Source: a virus. Taken from it: 42,477 nucleotides of DNA. The stretch spans positions 1 to 42,477 of the IMG/VR virus record IMGVR_UViG_3300025000_000200; one strand, 5' to 3'. Positions 9,301 to 16,784 of the stretch are shown in pieces. Numbering within the stretch: the stretch's first letter is position 1; each line of letters starts with the position of its first letter. The notes under the pieces were generated by a model, which had not been told where the DNA came from, made no database searches, and saw only the letters and a program-made list of their open reading frames with translations. Both the position numbers and the translations under genes were made by a program.

Positions 9301-9548
9301 CAGGAACAATCCGGAGCCTTAACCTCAGTGCGATGATTCCTGCAGGAAAACAATCCGGAGGATACGCTTCGTCACCTTCTTCAGCAATTGTTGCCCCCGG
9401 ATCGGCCGCAGGAATTCCAGAAGCCACAGCAATGCAATTTATCAAGGCAATTGATAAGCTTACTGCCTGGGAGCCATCACTTGCGGTTGAAACTTACGAG
9501 AAAAAACGAGAGAACTACAATAAAATAAGAAGTGGCGGACTCAAATAG
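6336..9548 (+). CDS. Tail tape measure protein
   Basis: A 1070-residue protein, the longest in the window. The first 130 residues are coiled coil with Lys/Ala/Glu repeats. A hydrophobic stretch follows at about 143-175 (FNMITLGIATLTGVVFSM). The region after it (DDALADVMKTTGLTRKEV through STFDQLGQNVEMAATAQSKV) matches the phage tape-measure family of the TP901 core type. Long helical segments make up the rest, with a second hydrophobic region at about 898-930 (GKGPVGIAIAIAKVIAMEIA) and a Gly/Ser-rich C-terminus. It sets tail length; at about 0.15 nm per residue the tail would be near 160 nm, an inference that favours a siphovirus. No sheath gene is recognisable. Confidence 0.9.
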   Translation: MQNETAKATIYLDGKQAEAAIDALKQKSKELKVQLDAAKKAGDNITMKKLENEIRSVDAASRSLLKDSFDVEKVLKNINKISWRDLEKAQKAVVSEMKRMERGTDAYAAKAKNLEKITTELNKTRGVLKQKESMWGSLANGANKYFNMITLGIATLTGVVFSMSQFIKGMVGLDDALADVMKTTGLTRKEVREMYQDFRYLNTRTPRAELLLLAEEAGRLGKTGKKDIMDFVEVANKIKISLGDDLGGNTELAIREVGKLTEIFQVGQQYNTDYKTSLEKVGSGLNQVANNSNASAGYLIEYMKRLGGISTQAKITAADIMGYASTFDQLGQNVEMAATAQSKVVVDMFTDPGKYAKIAKMEVGDFSKMLKTDANEAFIKFLEGLNGNNEGLSVMATKLDALGIDGARATQALAALSSNTKMLREQQILANDAMQKGTSLNTEYAIKNNNLAASWEKLTVFIRSKFISSSFINYLENIIGKMAKITEVSRADIFVKQQQEVNGLTTELTDLNTSLDRRREILKKLNEISPEIVKGLNAEAIAIDTLRVNLEAYNTEMTNKIILSHLEDDEQKQAAIAAKSKEAWANAMADVHQIIGKTNTELATSEISLQEKIQRTIALLKEKATGSMQVNQAGVLVDSRNQEQKYLENIIYLTGVIEKEQINVNKAVADQKGFSERAKIIRELLGLNKQIASNPEGNGDDPNSIITDPKEIKKASDKAIEALDAANNERTAKLITQYETEGWSDAKFKAEMLAAEQAYLLMKQALLTQFGQSTVDGDNQINAKRIEAQKQANADMKAAMDEAEKDHEAHMKRVNETEDLAIDEMIKKTNESLNNIEKAKDKEADILQQRQQNYLDFAMNAGQAFGDLMNDNEATMADYLKTTLVMALEAFHQFFLIEKAKAIISGMGKGPVGIAIAIAKVIAMEIAYQAVKSALTKKNKQSGGFSNTDGPDNEPDGIYHKGEFIASAPAVRNPTVKPILDVIDMAQRSGTIRSLNLSAMIPAGKQSGGYASSPSSAIVAPGSAAGIPEATAMQFIKAIDKLTAWEPSLAVETYEKKRENYNKIRSGGLK

Positions 9549-9584
9549 TGTCCTTTATTAAGATTGGCCTTCTCTATAAATTCG
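9549..9584 (+). promoter_or_regulatory. Candidate late promoter, copy 2 (before distal tail genes)
   Basis: GTGTCCTTTATT starts right after the tape measure stop and is followed by TAAATTCG (9577-9584), 26 nt from the T of TCCTTT. The next gene starts at 9611. Confidence 0.6.
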
Positions 9585-9610
9585 GTTATTCAATAATTCA
9601 ATCTATCAGT

Positions 9611-10768
9611 ATGGCAGTGACACATACCATTTCAGGAGGCCTGGTACATCTCTCAGGAAACCCGATTGAAATCATCCTTACAGCTTCAGCGGCAAAAACA
9701 AATCATCGTTTAGCAGTAAAAGTGCAATGCGGTCAGCTCATCAATCCCGAACAGGTTGACGAACGCGAACCGATTGGACTGGTTTCCCACCACAACATTC
9801 AGGGATTGGTTGACGAACCGCTTCCCATCGATTTCCATTTCCCGGTTGTTGGCGTTGCTACCGGACACACGGCCCTGGTATTGAATGTATCGCTCGAAAT
9901 TGGCGAAATATGGGACGACGAAAACGGCAGCCGGCAGGAAGCTTACACCATAATTGCCGATCAGCTCCGGGTGATTGATGGTAAACTTAGGCAGCATGAA
10001 CTGGCCATGCTCAACGAAGCCAATAAATCGTTTGCCACCGAATACATCAACGGCGGCAAATTCCTGACTGGCCTGCCCAATAACCAGGTGGTTTCGCTCA
10101 ATCAGGTAGTTAAATTGTGGTATCTCAGCCGCTGGGCCACCGATCACGCGGTCACTTTAATCACCGTCATCAATTTGAATACCAAGGTTGGTGTTATGCC
10201 CATACAGCAGGAAATTATATTATATACCATTACCGGACTTCTCGAATTATCCCTGAATCCATTCCTGCAAGGCTTTGTACTCGATCCCGGTGAGCTGATC
10301 ACCAGCTTCGAAGTTCGGCTCGAAGATGCCATTGGCGAAATTTCCGAACGGCGTACATTTGTGGTAGATAACACCTATTACGAAACCCAGTATTTTGGCT
10401 ATTACCGCAATAAATTTTCAGCGGTCGAACACATCTGGCTGAAAGGCAAACATACCGAAGGCTTCAAAACCGAAGTGGAGACAGCATATTCAGCCCTTGA
10501 GGTTGGCGCCGGAACAAAAAAAGCATCCATCAAGACGGTAACGGCCACCGGTCAACGCTATTGGGAGATGAATACCGGGGTTTTATCGCGTACCGACATG
10601 CTGGCACTGCGTGATTTTTTGGACTCAAAAGAACGCTGGATTATCGATCCCGATAATACGGCGGTCGTCATCCCCGTATATGTCGAAGGTGGTGAATTCA
10701 TTTTGTTCGATGCGAAAGAAGACAATATCCAGAACCTGACCATTAAATTAATCGAAGCCCACGTATGA
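9611..10768 (+). CDS. Distal tail or baseplate protein (putative)
   Basis: A 385-residue, beta-rich protein. I place the start at the ATG at 9611 (MAVTHTISGG), because the longer frame from 9548 uses a non-ATG codon and includes the candidate promoter. It begins with beta-strand repeats (LVHLSGNPIEIILTAS) and has repeated aromatic strands in the second half (TYYETQYFGYYRNKF). Bacteroidetes phages often have such a protein between tape measure and fibre, where the distal tail protein usually lies. No named domain is evident. It overlaps the fibre gene by four bases. Confidence 0.6.
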   Translation: MAVTHTISGGLVHLSGNPIEIILTASAAKTNHRLAVKVQCGQLINPEQVDEREPIGLVSHHNIQGLVDEPLPIDFHFPVVGVATGHTALVLNVSLEIGEIWDDENGSRQEAYTIIADQLRVIDGKLRQHELAMLNEANKSFATEYINGGKFLTGLPNNQVVSLNQVVKLWYLSRWATDHAVTLITVINLNTKVGVMPIQQEIILYTITGLLELSLNPFLQGFVLDPGELITSFEVRLEDAIGEISERRTFVVDNTYYETQYFGYYRNKFSAVEHIWLKGKHTEGFKTEVETAYSALEVGAGTKKASIKTVTATGQRYWEMNTGVLSRTDMLALRDFLDSKERWIIDPDNTAVVIPVYVEGGEFILFDAKEDNIQNLTIKLIEAHV

Positions 10769-13278
10769 GAACCAAGGCAGAGCTAAAAAAAGCACATCCA
10801 CAATTGCTCGAGCTGATTGATTCACTTTGGCGCGAAGGTCCCGGTTTGTACAAGGAAAAGTACGACCGCGATTCCGCCCTTTGGCTCCGCAATACCATCG
10901 ACCCCACCGTTGATTTTGGACAGGCATTAGGTCAGGACCATCAACTATACGGAAACAAATCCATCACCATGGGCATGGGTAACATTACCCGGTCCATGGG
11001 CGAAATTGTGATAGGCTCCTACGCCACCGACTTGGCCGGATCTGCCAACGCATGGGCAGCTACCGACCGGCTGTTTGAATTGGGCAATGGTGTGGATGAC
11101 GAAAACCGCTCCTATGCACTCCGCACCTATAAAACCGGCTATACCCACCTGAACAATGCCCTGCGGCTTGGCGAATACAGTTGGGGCGCCAACAACCCGC
11201 AAACCGGAGCCCTGCAATTTAAAGCCGGAAACTTCGAAGGGTATAATATTGATGCCTGGAACCGGTTCGCGTTGACTCAAGATAATTTAGTCGATAAAGA
11301 TTTGGTGCGATTCAATTCAATTACAAAAAGGTTTGAAAGAATTACACCCGGCACCGAAGGACAGGCGCTGATACTTAATTCAACAGGACTTCCAATCTGG
11401 GGAACCATACCGGCGGCTCAGGTAAATAGCGATTGGAGCGCTGTAGCTGGAGTTTCTCAGATTTTAAACAAACCTACTTTGTTTTCAGGCAGCTATACCG
11501 ATCTGAGCAACGTACCGTCAACCTTTGCACCTTCAGCGCATACGCTTGATTCACACTCTAATGTAAGTGCACCGGGTAAAGTGGCAAACGATATTTTAAA
11601 ATGGAATGGCACAGCATGGGTAAATGTTCCAATTCCTTCGGGCGGCAGTTCCCAGTGGACTACCGATGCAAACGGAATATATTACAGTTCAGGTAACATC
11701 GGAATTGGACAAAATTCGACAACAAATTCGGTTATGACCATACCAGTTGCAGGCAGTAAATATGGCATTAATACAACTTCAACCAGTACAAGTTATCCAG
11801 CTATAAGAGTAAGTAACAATTACATTGCTGATTCTCCGGCTTTGTATGTGCAAAATCTAGGTTATAATACAAATGGATATGGCATCGAAGTTAATTCAGC
11901 CGGAGTTGGCGCAAGGGGTATATATTCTCATGTTAATTCTGGAGATTATTCCGGTAGTTATGGTGTTTTTGGAAGTAATGAAAGTACAAGTACAACGAAT
12001 GTTTATGGAGGCTATTTTGCAGGTTTCAATTCTACGGGAGCTATTGGCGTAGGGGCTGAAGGCATCAACTCGGATGTTTTTTTGCTCAGTTCTGGAATTC
12101 TTAGAATAAAAGAACGTACAACTTCGGCTGATACCCCAATTACCGGAAGTGGAGCATTGTATGTAAAAACAGATGGAAAAATATATTTCAAAAACGACGG
12201 TGGATCTGAATACGATCTGACAGGCAGCGGAAGTATGATCTATCCCGGCGCAGGTATTCCGCTTTCAACCGGTTCGGCCTGGGGAACTTCGATCACGAAT
12301 AATTCTGCAAACTGGAACACGGCTTACGGCTGGGGTAACCACGCTTCGCCAGGCTATGCTAATTCAATCCTGATCAATGGCGCCGGTGGCGAAAACATGA
12401 ACGGATTCATTGATTTCATACCCGGATCAGGAATAGACATTACCAAAACGGGCAGTCACGTCACTATTGCTGCAACCGGCGGCTCAATGGTTTATCCGGG
12501 CGCAGGTATTGCACTGTCAACAGGTTCGGCCTGGGGTACTTCAATAACCGATAATTCGGCAAATTGGAACACGGCTTACGGGTGGGGAAATCATGCCAAT
12601 GCCGGATATTTAACTGCTCAGACTTCTCATGCTGATGTAGTACAAGATGGTGACTTTGCAAGTCAGGGCATAATGCTTCGTGGCGTGTCTTCCGGTTCAT
12701 ATTCTATTTTAACCGATGCCTCCGCAAACTGGAATGCGGCTTATTCTAATTCAGGTAAGGTGATTGTTGACGGTGCTACTGCCGGATACTTGAATAATAA
12801 TGATTTTTATTGGTCAAGTTTCACGCTAAAAAACCATTTAAACTACGAAGCACCAACTTCCGGTGGCTCAAAGCCTGTTTCAAGCGGTGGCGCTTTTACA
12901 GCGTTGGAACTAAAGGCAAACCTTTCAGGCTGCACATTTACAGGTCAAATCAACGGTACTTCAGCATCGTTCTCAGGCAATGTTACCGCGCTCGATTTTA
13001 TACTTTCCGGATCTGATGTTCGGCTTAAAACGGACATTAAGCCTATTCAGGATTTGAGCTGGGTGAAAAAAGTCAATCTGATTGAGTACCGAATGAAAAA
13101 TGATCTTAGCCGTTTGCGCTACGGGGTGGCTGCACAGGAGCTAGAATTGATTAATCCTGACCTTGTATTTTCAGAAGCCGGAAAAATGAAAACCGTCAGT
13201 TATACCGATTTGCTGATTGCGAAAGTAGCTTATCTAGAAGCTGAAGTCGAAAAACTTAAATCACAGATCAATGCCTAG
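10765..13278 (+). CDS. Tail fibre with C-terminal S74 intramolecular chaperone
   Basis: An 837-residue fibre. The N-terminal 200 residues may anchor it to the baseplate. The middle is Gly/Ser/Asn-rich beta structure with two copies of a segment containing YPGAGI, STGSAWGTSI and NWNTAYGWGNH (about residues 493-528 and 577-612), and a weaker third copy (ANWNAAYSNSG). The last 90 residues are an S74 chaperone: SDVRLKTDI at about 750-758 holds the expected Ser-Asp self-cleavage site, followed by IEYRMKND, RYGVAAQELE and a C-terminal trimeric coiled coil. In this family the chaperone trimerises the fibre and is then cut off. It is probably the main receptor-binding fibre; the DGR does not target it. 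Confidence 0.85.
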   Translation: MRTKAELKKAHPQLLELIDSLWREGPGLYKEKYDRDSALWLRNTIDPTVDFGQALGQDHQLYGNKSITMGMGNITRSMGEIVIGSYATDLAGSANAWAATDRLFELGNGVDDENRSYALRTYKTGYTHLNNALRLGEYSWGANNPQTGALQFKAGNFEGYNIDAWNRFALTQDNLVDKDLVRFNSITKRFERITPGTEGQALILNSTGLPIWGTIPAAQVNSDWSAVAGVSQILNKPTLFSGSYTDLSNVPSTFAPSAHTLDSHSNVSAPGKVANDILKWNGTAWVNVPIPSGGSSQWTTDANGIYYSSGNIGIGQNSTTNSVMTIPVAGSKYGINTTSTSTSYPAIRVSNNYIADSPALYVQNLGYNTNGYGIEVNSAGVGARGIYSHVNSGDYSGSYGVFGSNESTSTTNVYGGYFAGFNSTGAIGVGAEGINSDVFLLSSGILRIKERTTSADTPITGSGALYVKTDGKIYFKNDGGSEYDLTGSGSMIYPGAGIPLSTGSAWGTSITNNSANWNTAYGWGNHASPGYANSILINGAGGENMNGFIDFIPGSGIDITKTGSHVTIAATGGSMVYPGAGIALSTGSAWGTSITDNSANWNTAYGWGNHANAGYLTAQTSHADVVQDGDFASQGIMLRGVSSGSYSILTDASANWNAAYSNSGKVIVDGATAGYLNNNDFYWSSFTLKNHLNYEAPTSGGSKPVSSGGAFTALELKANLSGCTFTGQINGTSASFSGNVTALDFILSGSDVRLKTDIKPIQDLSWVKKVNLIEYRMKNDLSRLRYGVAAQELELINPDLVFSEAGKMKTVSYTDLLIAKVAYLEAEVEKLKSQINA
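12241..12600 (+). repeat. Internal repeat of the tail fibre
   Basis: Two units of about 106 nt, starting at 12241 and 12493, share most of their codons and encode YPGAGI(P/A)LSTGSAWGTSI followed by NSANWNTAYGWGNH. The NWNTAYGWGNH stretch is a common repeated motif in phage fibres of Bacteroidetes. Confidence 0.7.
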
Positions 13279-13756
13279 TGTACCAAATACCAATACGTTC
13301 ACGCTTCAGGATGTGGTTGCCGTGGTTGGTGGAGCCTCGCTTTCAGCTGCATTTGCCAATTCGGTAGATGCTTATTTTGATGCTGCATACAAAGGGAGTA
13401 AAGACCGGCTGAGTAATTTCAGGAATTACCAGATACCTTCCGATGCAATAACAATTCTTGATATTCAGTACTATATTCCTGATGTAGATCACTGGCGGGT
13501 AACTTACCGAATTAATAGTTTAAGCGGTTTTCTTTATAATGTGATAGGTATATGCTATTTATACGGTTACTATGAAAATCCAACCATTGCCGATATAATT
13601 GCTGCTCATGCCAATTCATCGGAAGGTTATGCCGTTGGCACCTATACCGATGATATTTATAATCCTTCCAATTTTGATATAGCGGTAAAAGCATTTGCCC
13701 GAACAACAGACAGTTCATCTGTTGTTTATTCAGCGGTAGTAAGAGAAGCACCATAA
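13271..13756 (+). CDS. Fibre-associated protein (putative)
   Basis: A 161-residue protein whose start overlaps the end of the fibre gene by eight bases, so the two are probably made together. The N-terminal half (TFTLQDVVAVVGGASLSAAF, then AYKGSKDRLSNFRNY) resembles a short module often found downstream of tail fibres in Bacteroidetes phages. The C-terminal half is Tyr-, Ser- and Asp-rich beta structure. No signal peptide or catalytic motif is seen. It may be a fibre cap, a baseplate protein or a fibre-assembly helper. Confidence 0.55.
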   Translation: MPSVPNTNTFTLQDVVAVVGGASLSAAFANSVDAYFDAAYKGSKDRLSNFRNYQIPSDAITILDIQYYIPDVDHWRVTYRINSLSGFLYNVIGICYLYGYYENPTIADIIAAHANSSEGYAVGTYTDDIYNPSNFDIAVKAFARTTDSSSVVYSAVVREAP

Positions 13757-13788
13757 AAAACATTGTTTAACCAAATAATTAATCAAAA

Positions 13789-14271
13789 ATGAAAATCAAA
13801 ATCACACGCACACGGGTTCTTGAAATCGTTTCGGGAGCCGAAAGTTTAAAACAGTTATCCGGTGTCAAACTGGCCTATGCTGTCAGTAAAAACATGACCG
13901 CGCTAAAACGCGAACAGGAAAGCATTAACGAAGCCCTGCCCAAAAACAAAGAGCTTGAAAAGTACAGGGAAGAGTACTCCGCTATTTTGGAAGCTGAAGC
14001 CAAAAAAGACGAACACGGCAATTTTATTCCTGTCGGGAATGGACAGGTAGCCATAGCCAATTTTGCCACCTTTAAGGCGAAAACCAATGCCCTGAATAAA
14101 AAGTATGCCAAACAACTTGAAAAACAAAAAGTTGATGAAAAGGAATTTGAAAAGTTTTTGAAAGAGCCTTTCGAGTTCGAGTTTTTCCAATTTGAAGAAA
14201 GTTTGCTGCCAGAAACGATCACGGTTGAACAAATCGGGTTGCTGGATGAAATGATTAAAAGCCTCCCCTAA
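13789..14271 (+). CDS. Small helical phage protein (DUF1617-like)
   Basis: A 160-residue, charged, helical protein. Residues 1-60 (LEIVSGAESLKQLSGVKLAYAVSKNM) followed by a Lys/Glu coiled coil resemble the phage family I know as DUF1617; the match is by pattern only. The end (EQIGLLDEMIKSLP) would contact a partner. The stop codon lies inside a CCCCTCC/GGAGGGG dispersed repeat, so the last residues may derive from that repeat. It lies between fibre and baseplate genes. Confidence 0.5.
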   Translation: MKIKITRTRVLEIVSGAESLKQLSGVKLAYAVSKNMTALKREQESINEALPKNKELEKYREEYSAILEAEAKKDEHGNFIPVGNGQVAIANFATFKAKTNALNKKYAKQLEKQKVDEKEFEKFLKEPFEFEFFQFEESLLPETITVEQIGLLDEMIKSLP

Positions 14272-14292
14272 CCCCTCCAAACGGAGGGGGAT
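14261..14292. repeat. Dispersed CCCCTCC/GGAGGGG hairpin repeat
   Basis: CCTCCCCTAACCCCTCC is followed by a loop and GGAGGGGG; CCCCTCC (14272-14278) pairs with GGAGGGG (14283-14289). This element is common between genes in Bacteroidetes chromosomes. It includes the TAA stop of the upstream gene and may act as a terminator. Confidence 0.65.
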
Positions 14293-14326
14293 TTGAAGCT
14301 TCGATCAACGAAATGCAACAAACAAC

Positions 14327-14352
14327 GGATTGCTTCGTGCCTCGCAATGACG
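14327..14352. repeat. REP-like repeat, copy 1
   Basis: GGATTGCTTCGTGCCTCGCA followed by ATGACG is the widespread chromosomal REP-type element usually seen as CGTCATTGCGAGG...GAAGCAATCC. A second, inverted copy lies at 19798-19837. Confidence 0.7.
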
Positions 14353-14362
14353 ATAAAAAGAG

Positions 14363-14400
14363 GCAAATCGTAAATCGTAAATAATTAAATCGTAAATGAA
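14363..14400 (+). repeat. GTAAATAATTAAAT leader repeat, copy 2
   Basis: Contains AAATCGTAAATCGTAAAT and AATTAAATCGTAAATG just upstream of the ATG at 14404. It matches the leaders of the genes at 5510, 19885 and 20455. Confidence 0.5.
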
Positions 14401-14403
14401 ACT

Positions 14404-16305
14404 ATGTTAACACTCACACTCCATAACCGAAACATCCCGCTCCCCCGAAATTTTTCGATGCGACTCACGGTTAAATCACCGTTTTTCGAATTCGAGAAAA
14501 TTCCCATGTCGTATTCGCTCGATTTTTCGTTACCTATGACCAACGAAATACTGGCTATTTTTGCCCATCCCGAGCGGATAACAAGGCGTAGGTATGGAAG
14601 CGATCAGAAGTTTTCGGGTTTTGAAGTGCGCTTTAAGGGATCGCTTTTCCTGGCTGGATCCATCACGGTAACTATTTCTTCCAACACGCTCAGTTGTACT
14701 GCCGTTGATGTGGTTGGTGTGTTGAGCGATGCCACCCGTGAGCGGTCTGTTTTAGATATCGCCAAATTTGCCGGGGAGATCGATTTTGTTAATTCCGCCA
14801 ACTTTTCACCCGATACCCATCCGTATTGTTGTTTCCCAATTATTAACCAGGAATTTTTCAAGGATAAGGGTATTAATATCAAACGAAAAAAGTATGTTGC
14901 CATTGAAGGCGGAGGCACGGAAGAAAATGGGGAGTTCGAAATGGAAGCGCTAACTTTTTGTTTCCTCAAAACCGTTGGAGCTCAGGTGAACGCACTCAAC
15001 ACAGACAAAACAGTTAAACAGATTGCTTCAACCATTGACATTTCAGATCCTTCCGAAAAAAATGCAAGTTACATGTCGGGTGAGGTGACTGTTGTCTCAC
15101 CGTTCTTTTTTCTGAATTACGTGATCAAGGCAGCGTTGAAAGCCAACAACCTGCATCTCGTTGAAAACTTTATCCAGGAAAATCCGGAATTAAAAAACAT
15201 TTGCCTGTACAATAATTTTGATATTACGGAAATGGATTATCAACAAGCCGAACTTATCGAAAGTTTCAATACAATGGAAATCGGCAAAGATGGCGATACA
15301 ATTATTCTTGATGGAGCCAATAAATCTTACGGACTACATATAATTGCATATCTCAGGTCGCATACTAATAATAAAATAATTCCAAAAAACCATCTGCCAA
15401 AAATGAATGTTGGTGATTTACTGCTATCCACCCAGAACGAGTTTAATTTGTGTTTCGATTTTCTTCCGGATTCAAGGGTTAATATTTTTTCGCGGGAAGA
15501 TTTACTGAGCCGCGAAGCCATCAGCCTTCATAAATATCTGGTCGGACGGCTCGAACCTGGCGAAAAAGAAAATACAGCCATTAATTTTGTCAGGAAAAAT
15601 GATGAGAAAGATAGAGTGTTTAGCGAACGTTTTGTTGATTTGGATGACCGGCGTGGGGACATTAAGGCCCCGGTTGCCGATTGGAATGAGTTGATTGCAT
15701 TAAATTCACCAGTTCAGGGAGAAATCAGGATGTTGGTCAGCAACCAAAAATTTTATGAATATAAATGGATTACAAATTCATCAACCAACCCATTTACTTA
15801 TGCTGAAACAACTACTGATGTTTTGGGGTGGGAGGAATTATCTATTGCTTTGCAAAATGGTTGGTACGATTATGGCCGCGAAAATGTAAAAAAGATTCAA
15901 ACAAATTTTGGAACATGTTATTGCCCGGCCGGAAAACCTTTTGTAGCACAGCAAGGAAACCAAACAGGATGGAAGGCAAGTGAACAGCCGTTTAGTCCGC
16001 GTCTCCTGATTTATGGAGGAAACAACACCGGGGGAAACGAAGTGCCCGGGTTGTCGCTCGAATATGAAAAGGAAGGAATTGGCCTGATTGAAAAGCACTG
16101 GAAGAAAACATCCAGGCTGTTGGCCGATGCATTACCAATGACCGGACAGTTCGATTTACCGGTAAATGTGCTTCATTCAATCATCTTTAACAAATGCCTC
16201 CCATACCGCACCGACGAAGCTTCCTTTTTTATCGATCAGATCAGCCTCGATCTGTTTGTTGATCATTTAGGTACTACCGAAATTAAAGCCTACAAACGCG
16301 AATAG
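14404..16305 (+). CDS. Large baseplate or tail-tip protein (putative)
   Basis: A 633-residue protein. The start (LTLTLHNRNIPLPRNFSMRL) and the block KSPFFEFEKIPMSYSLDFSLP are typical of a conserved Bacteroidetes phage protein encoded downstream of the fibre. It has mixed beta domains, no membrane segment and no recognised catalytic motif. Size and location fit a baseplate hub or tail-tip wedge. It is preceded by the CCCCTCC repeat, a REP-like element and the GTAAAT leader, so it is probably the first gene after a transcriptional break. A late promoter copy follows its stop. Confidence 0.6.
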   Translation: MLTLTLHNRNIPLPRNFSMRLTVKSPFFEFEKIPMSYSLDFSLPMTNEILAIFAHPERITRRRYGSDQKFSGFEVRFKGSLFLAGSITVTISSNTLSCTAVDVVGVLSDATRERSVLDIAKFAGEIDFVNSANFSPDTHPYCCFPIINQEFFKDKGINIKRKKYVAIEGGGTEENGEFEMEALTFCFLKTVGAQVNALNTDKTVKQIASTIDISDPSEKNASYMSGEVTVVSPFFFLNYVIKAALKANNLHLVENFIQENPELKNICLYNNFDITEMDYQQAELIESFNTMEIGKDGDTIILDGANKSYGLHIIAYLRSHTNNKIIPKNHLPKMNVGDLLLSTQNEFNLCFDFLPDSRVNIFSREDLLSREAISLHKYLVGRLEPGEKENTAINFVRKNDEKDRVFSERFVDLDDRRGDIKAPVADWNELIALNSPVQGEIRMLVSNQKFYEYKWITNSSTNPFTYAETTTDVLGWEELSIALQNGWYDYGRENVKKIQTNFGTCYCPAGKPFVAQQGNQTGWKASEQPFSPRLLIYGGNNTGGNEVPGLSLEYEKEGIGLIEKHWKKTSRLLADALPMTGQFDLPVNVLHSIIFNKCLPYRTDEASFFIDQISLDLFVDHLGTTEIKAYKRE

Positions 16306-16314
16306 TTTGTCCTT

Positions 16315-16350
16315 TCCATCATTGGCATGGCATTATATATTTGAATAAAC
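16315..16350 (+). promoter_or_regulatory. Candidate late promoter, copy 3
   Basis: AGTTTGTCCTTTCC begins about 7 nt after the stop of the baseplate gene; TATATTTG (16343-16350), a perfect TAnnTTTG box, lies 26 nt after the T of TCCTTT (16317). The downstream gene starts at 16367, leaving a leader of about 16 nt after the box. Confidence 0.7.
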
Positions 16351-16366
16351 ATTTAAAAAGTACACC

Positions 16367-16630
16367 ATGAATTTGCATGACACCAAATCAAAAAAAGTAA
16401 TCCTTCAGGCATACGGCAAACCAGTTACTAATTTGGCTGCTGCCGATTTTTCAATTGCCGGTAATGCATTCAAGGTTAAAAATGACAATGAAAACCGGGT
16501 GCAACTGGAGGTTAAATATTTTGGAAGTACTGTTTGGGTTTCCACCTATTTTTTACCGGGATGGAACGAGGATGTAATTATTGCCATCAAGCAAAATGCT
16601 TTAGTTTCGAACCTACTTTATACTGAATAA
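16367..16630 (+). CDS. Small phage protein, unknown function
   Basis: An 87-residue protein, first in the transcript from candidate late promoter copy 3. It looks like a single small beta domain (VILQAYGKPVTNLAAADFSIAG, then VQLEVKYFGSTVWVSTYFLPGW). No motif is recognised. It lies two bases before the next small gene and is probably a tail-tip or fibre accessory protein. Confidence 0.6.
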   Translation: MNLHDTKSKKVILQAYGKPVTNLAAADFSIAGNAFKVKNDNENRVQLEVKYFGSTVWVSTYFLPGWNEDVIIAIKQNALVSNLLYTE

Positions 16631-16631
16631 A

Positions 16632-16781
16632 ATGGGATTGGTAATAGGTAATAGTCTTGGATTAGTGGTTCGACAAGGCGCAAATTCAAGCTCAATTCCT
16701 GCAAATGCTCTTTTAGAAGAAGATACTAGTAATTATTTGATTGAAGAAGATAGTAGTAACATTTTAATATCGGAGGATTAA
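16632..16781 (+). CDS. Tiny acidic protein before the SGNH tail protein
   Basis: A 49-residue frame with start ATG at 16632 and stop TAA at 16779. Its C-terminus has tandem short units (LLEEDTSNYLIEEDSSNILI), a pattern I have seen in short tail-associated proteins of Bacteroidetes phages. CGGAGG near its end serves as Shine-Dalgarno for the gene at 16785. It is small enough to be missed by automated gene calling; tight spacing on both sides supports it. Confidence 0.6.
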   Translation: MGLVIGNSLGLVVRQGANSSSIPANALLEEDTSNYLIEEDSSNILISED

Positions 16782-16784
16782 ATT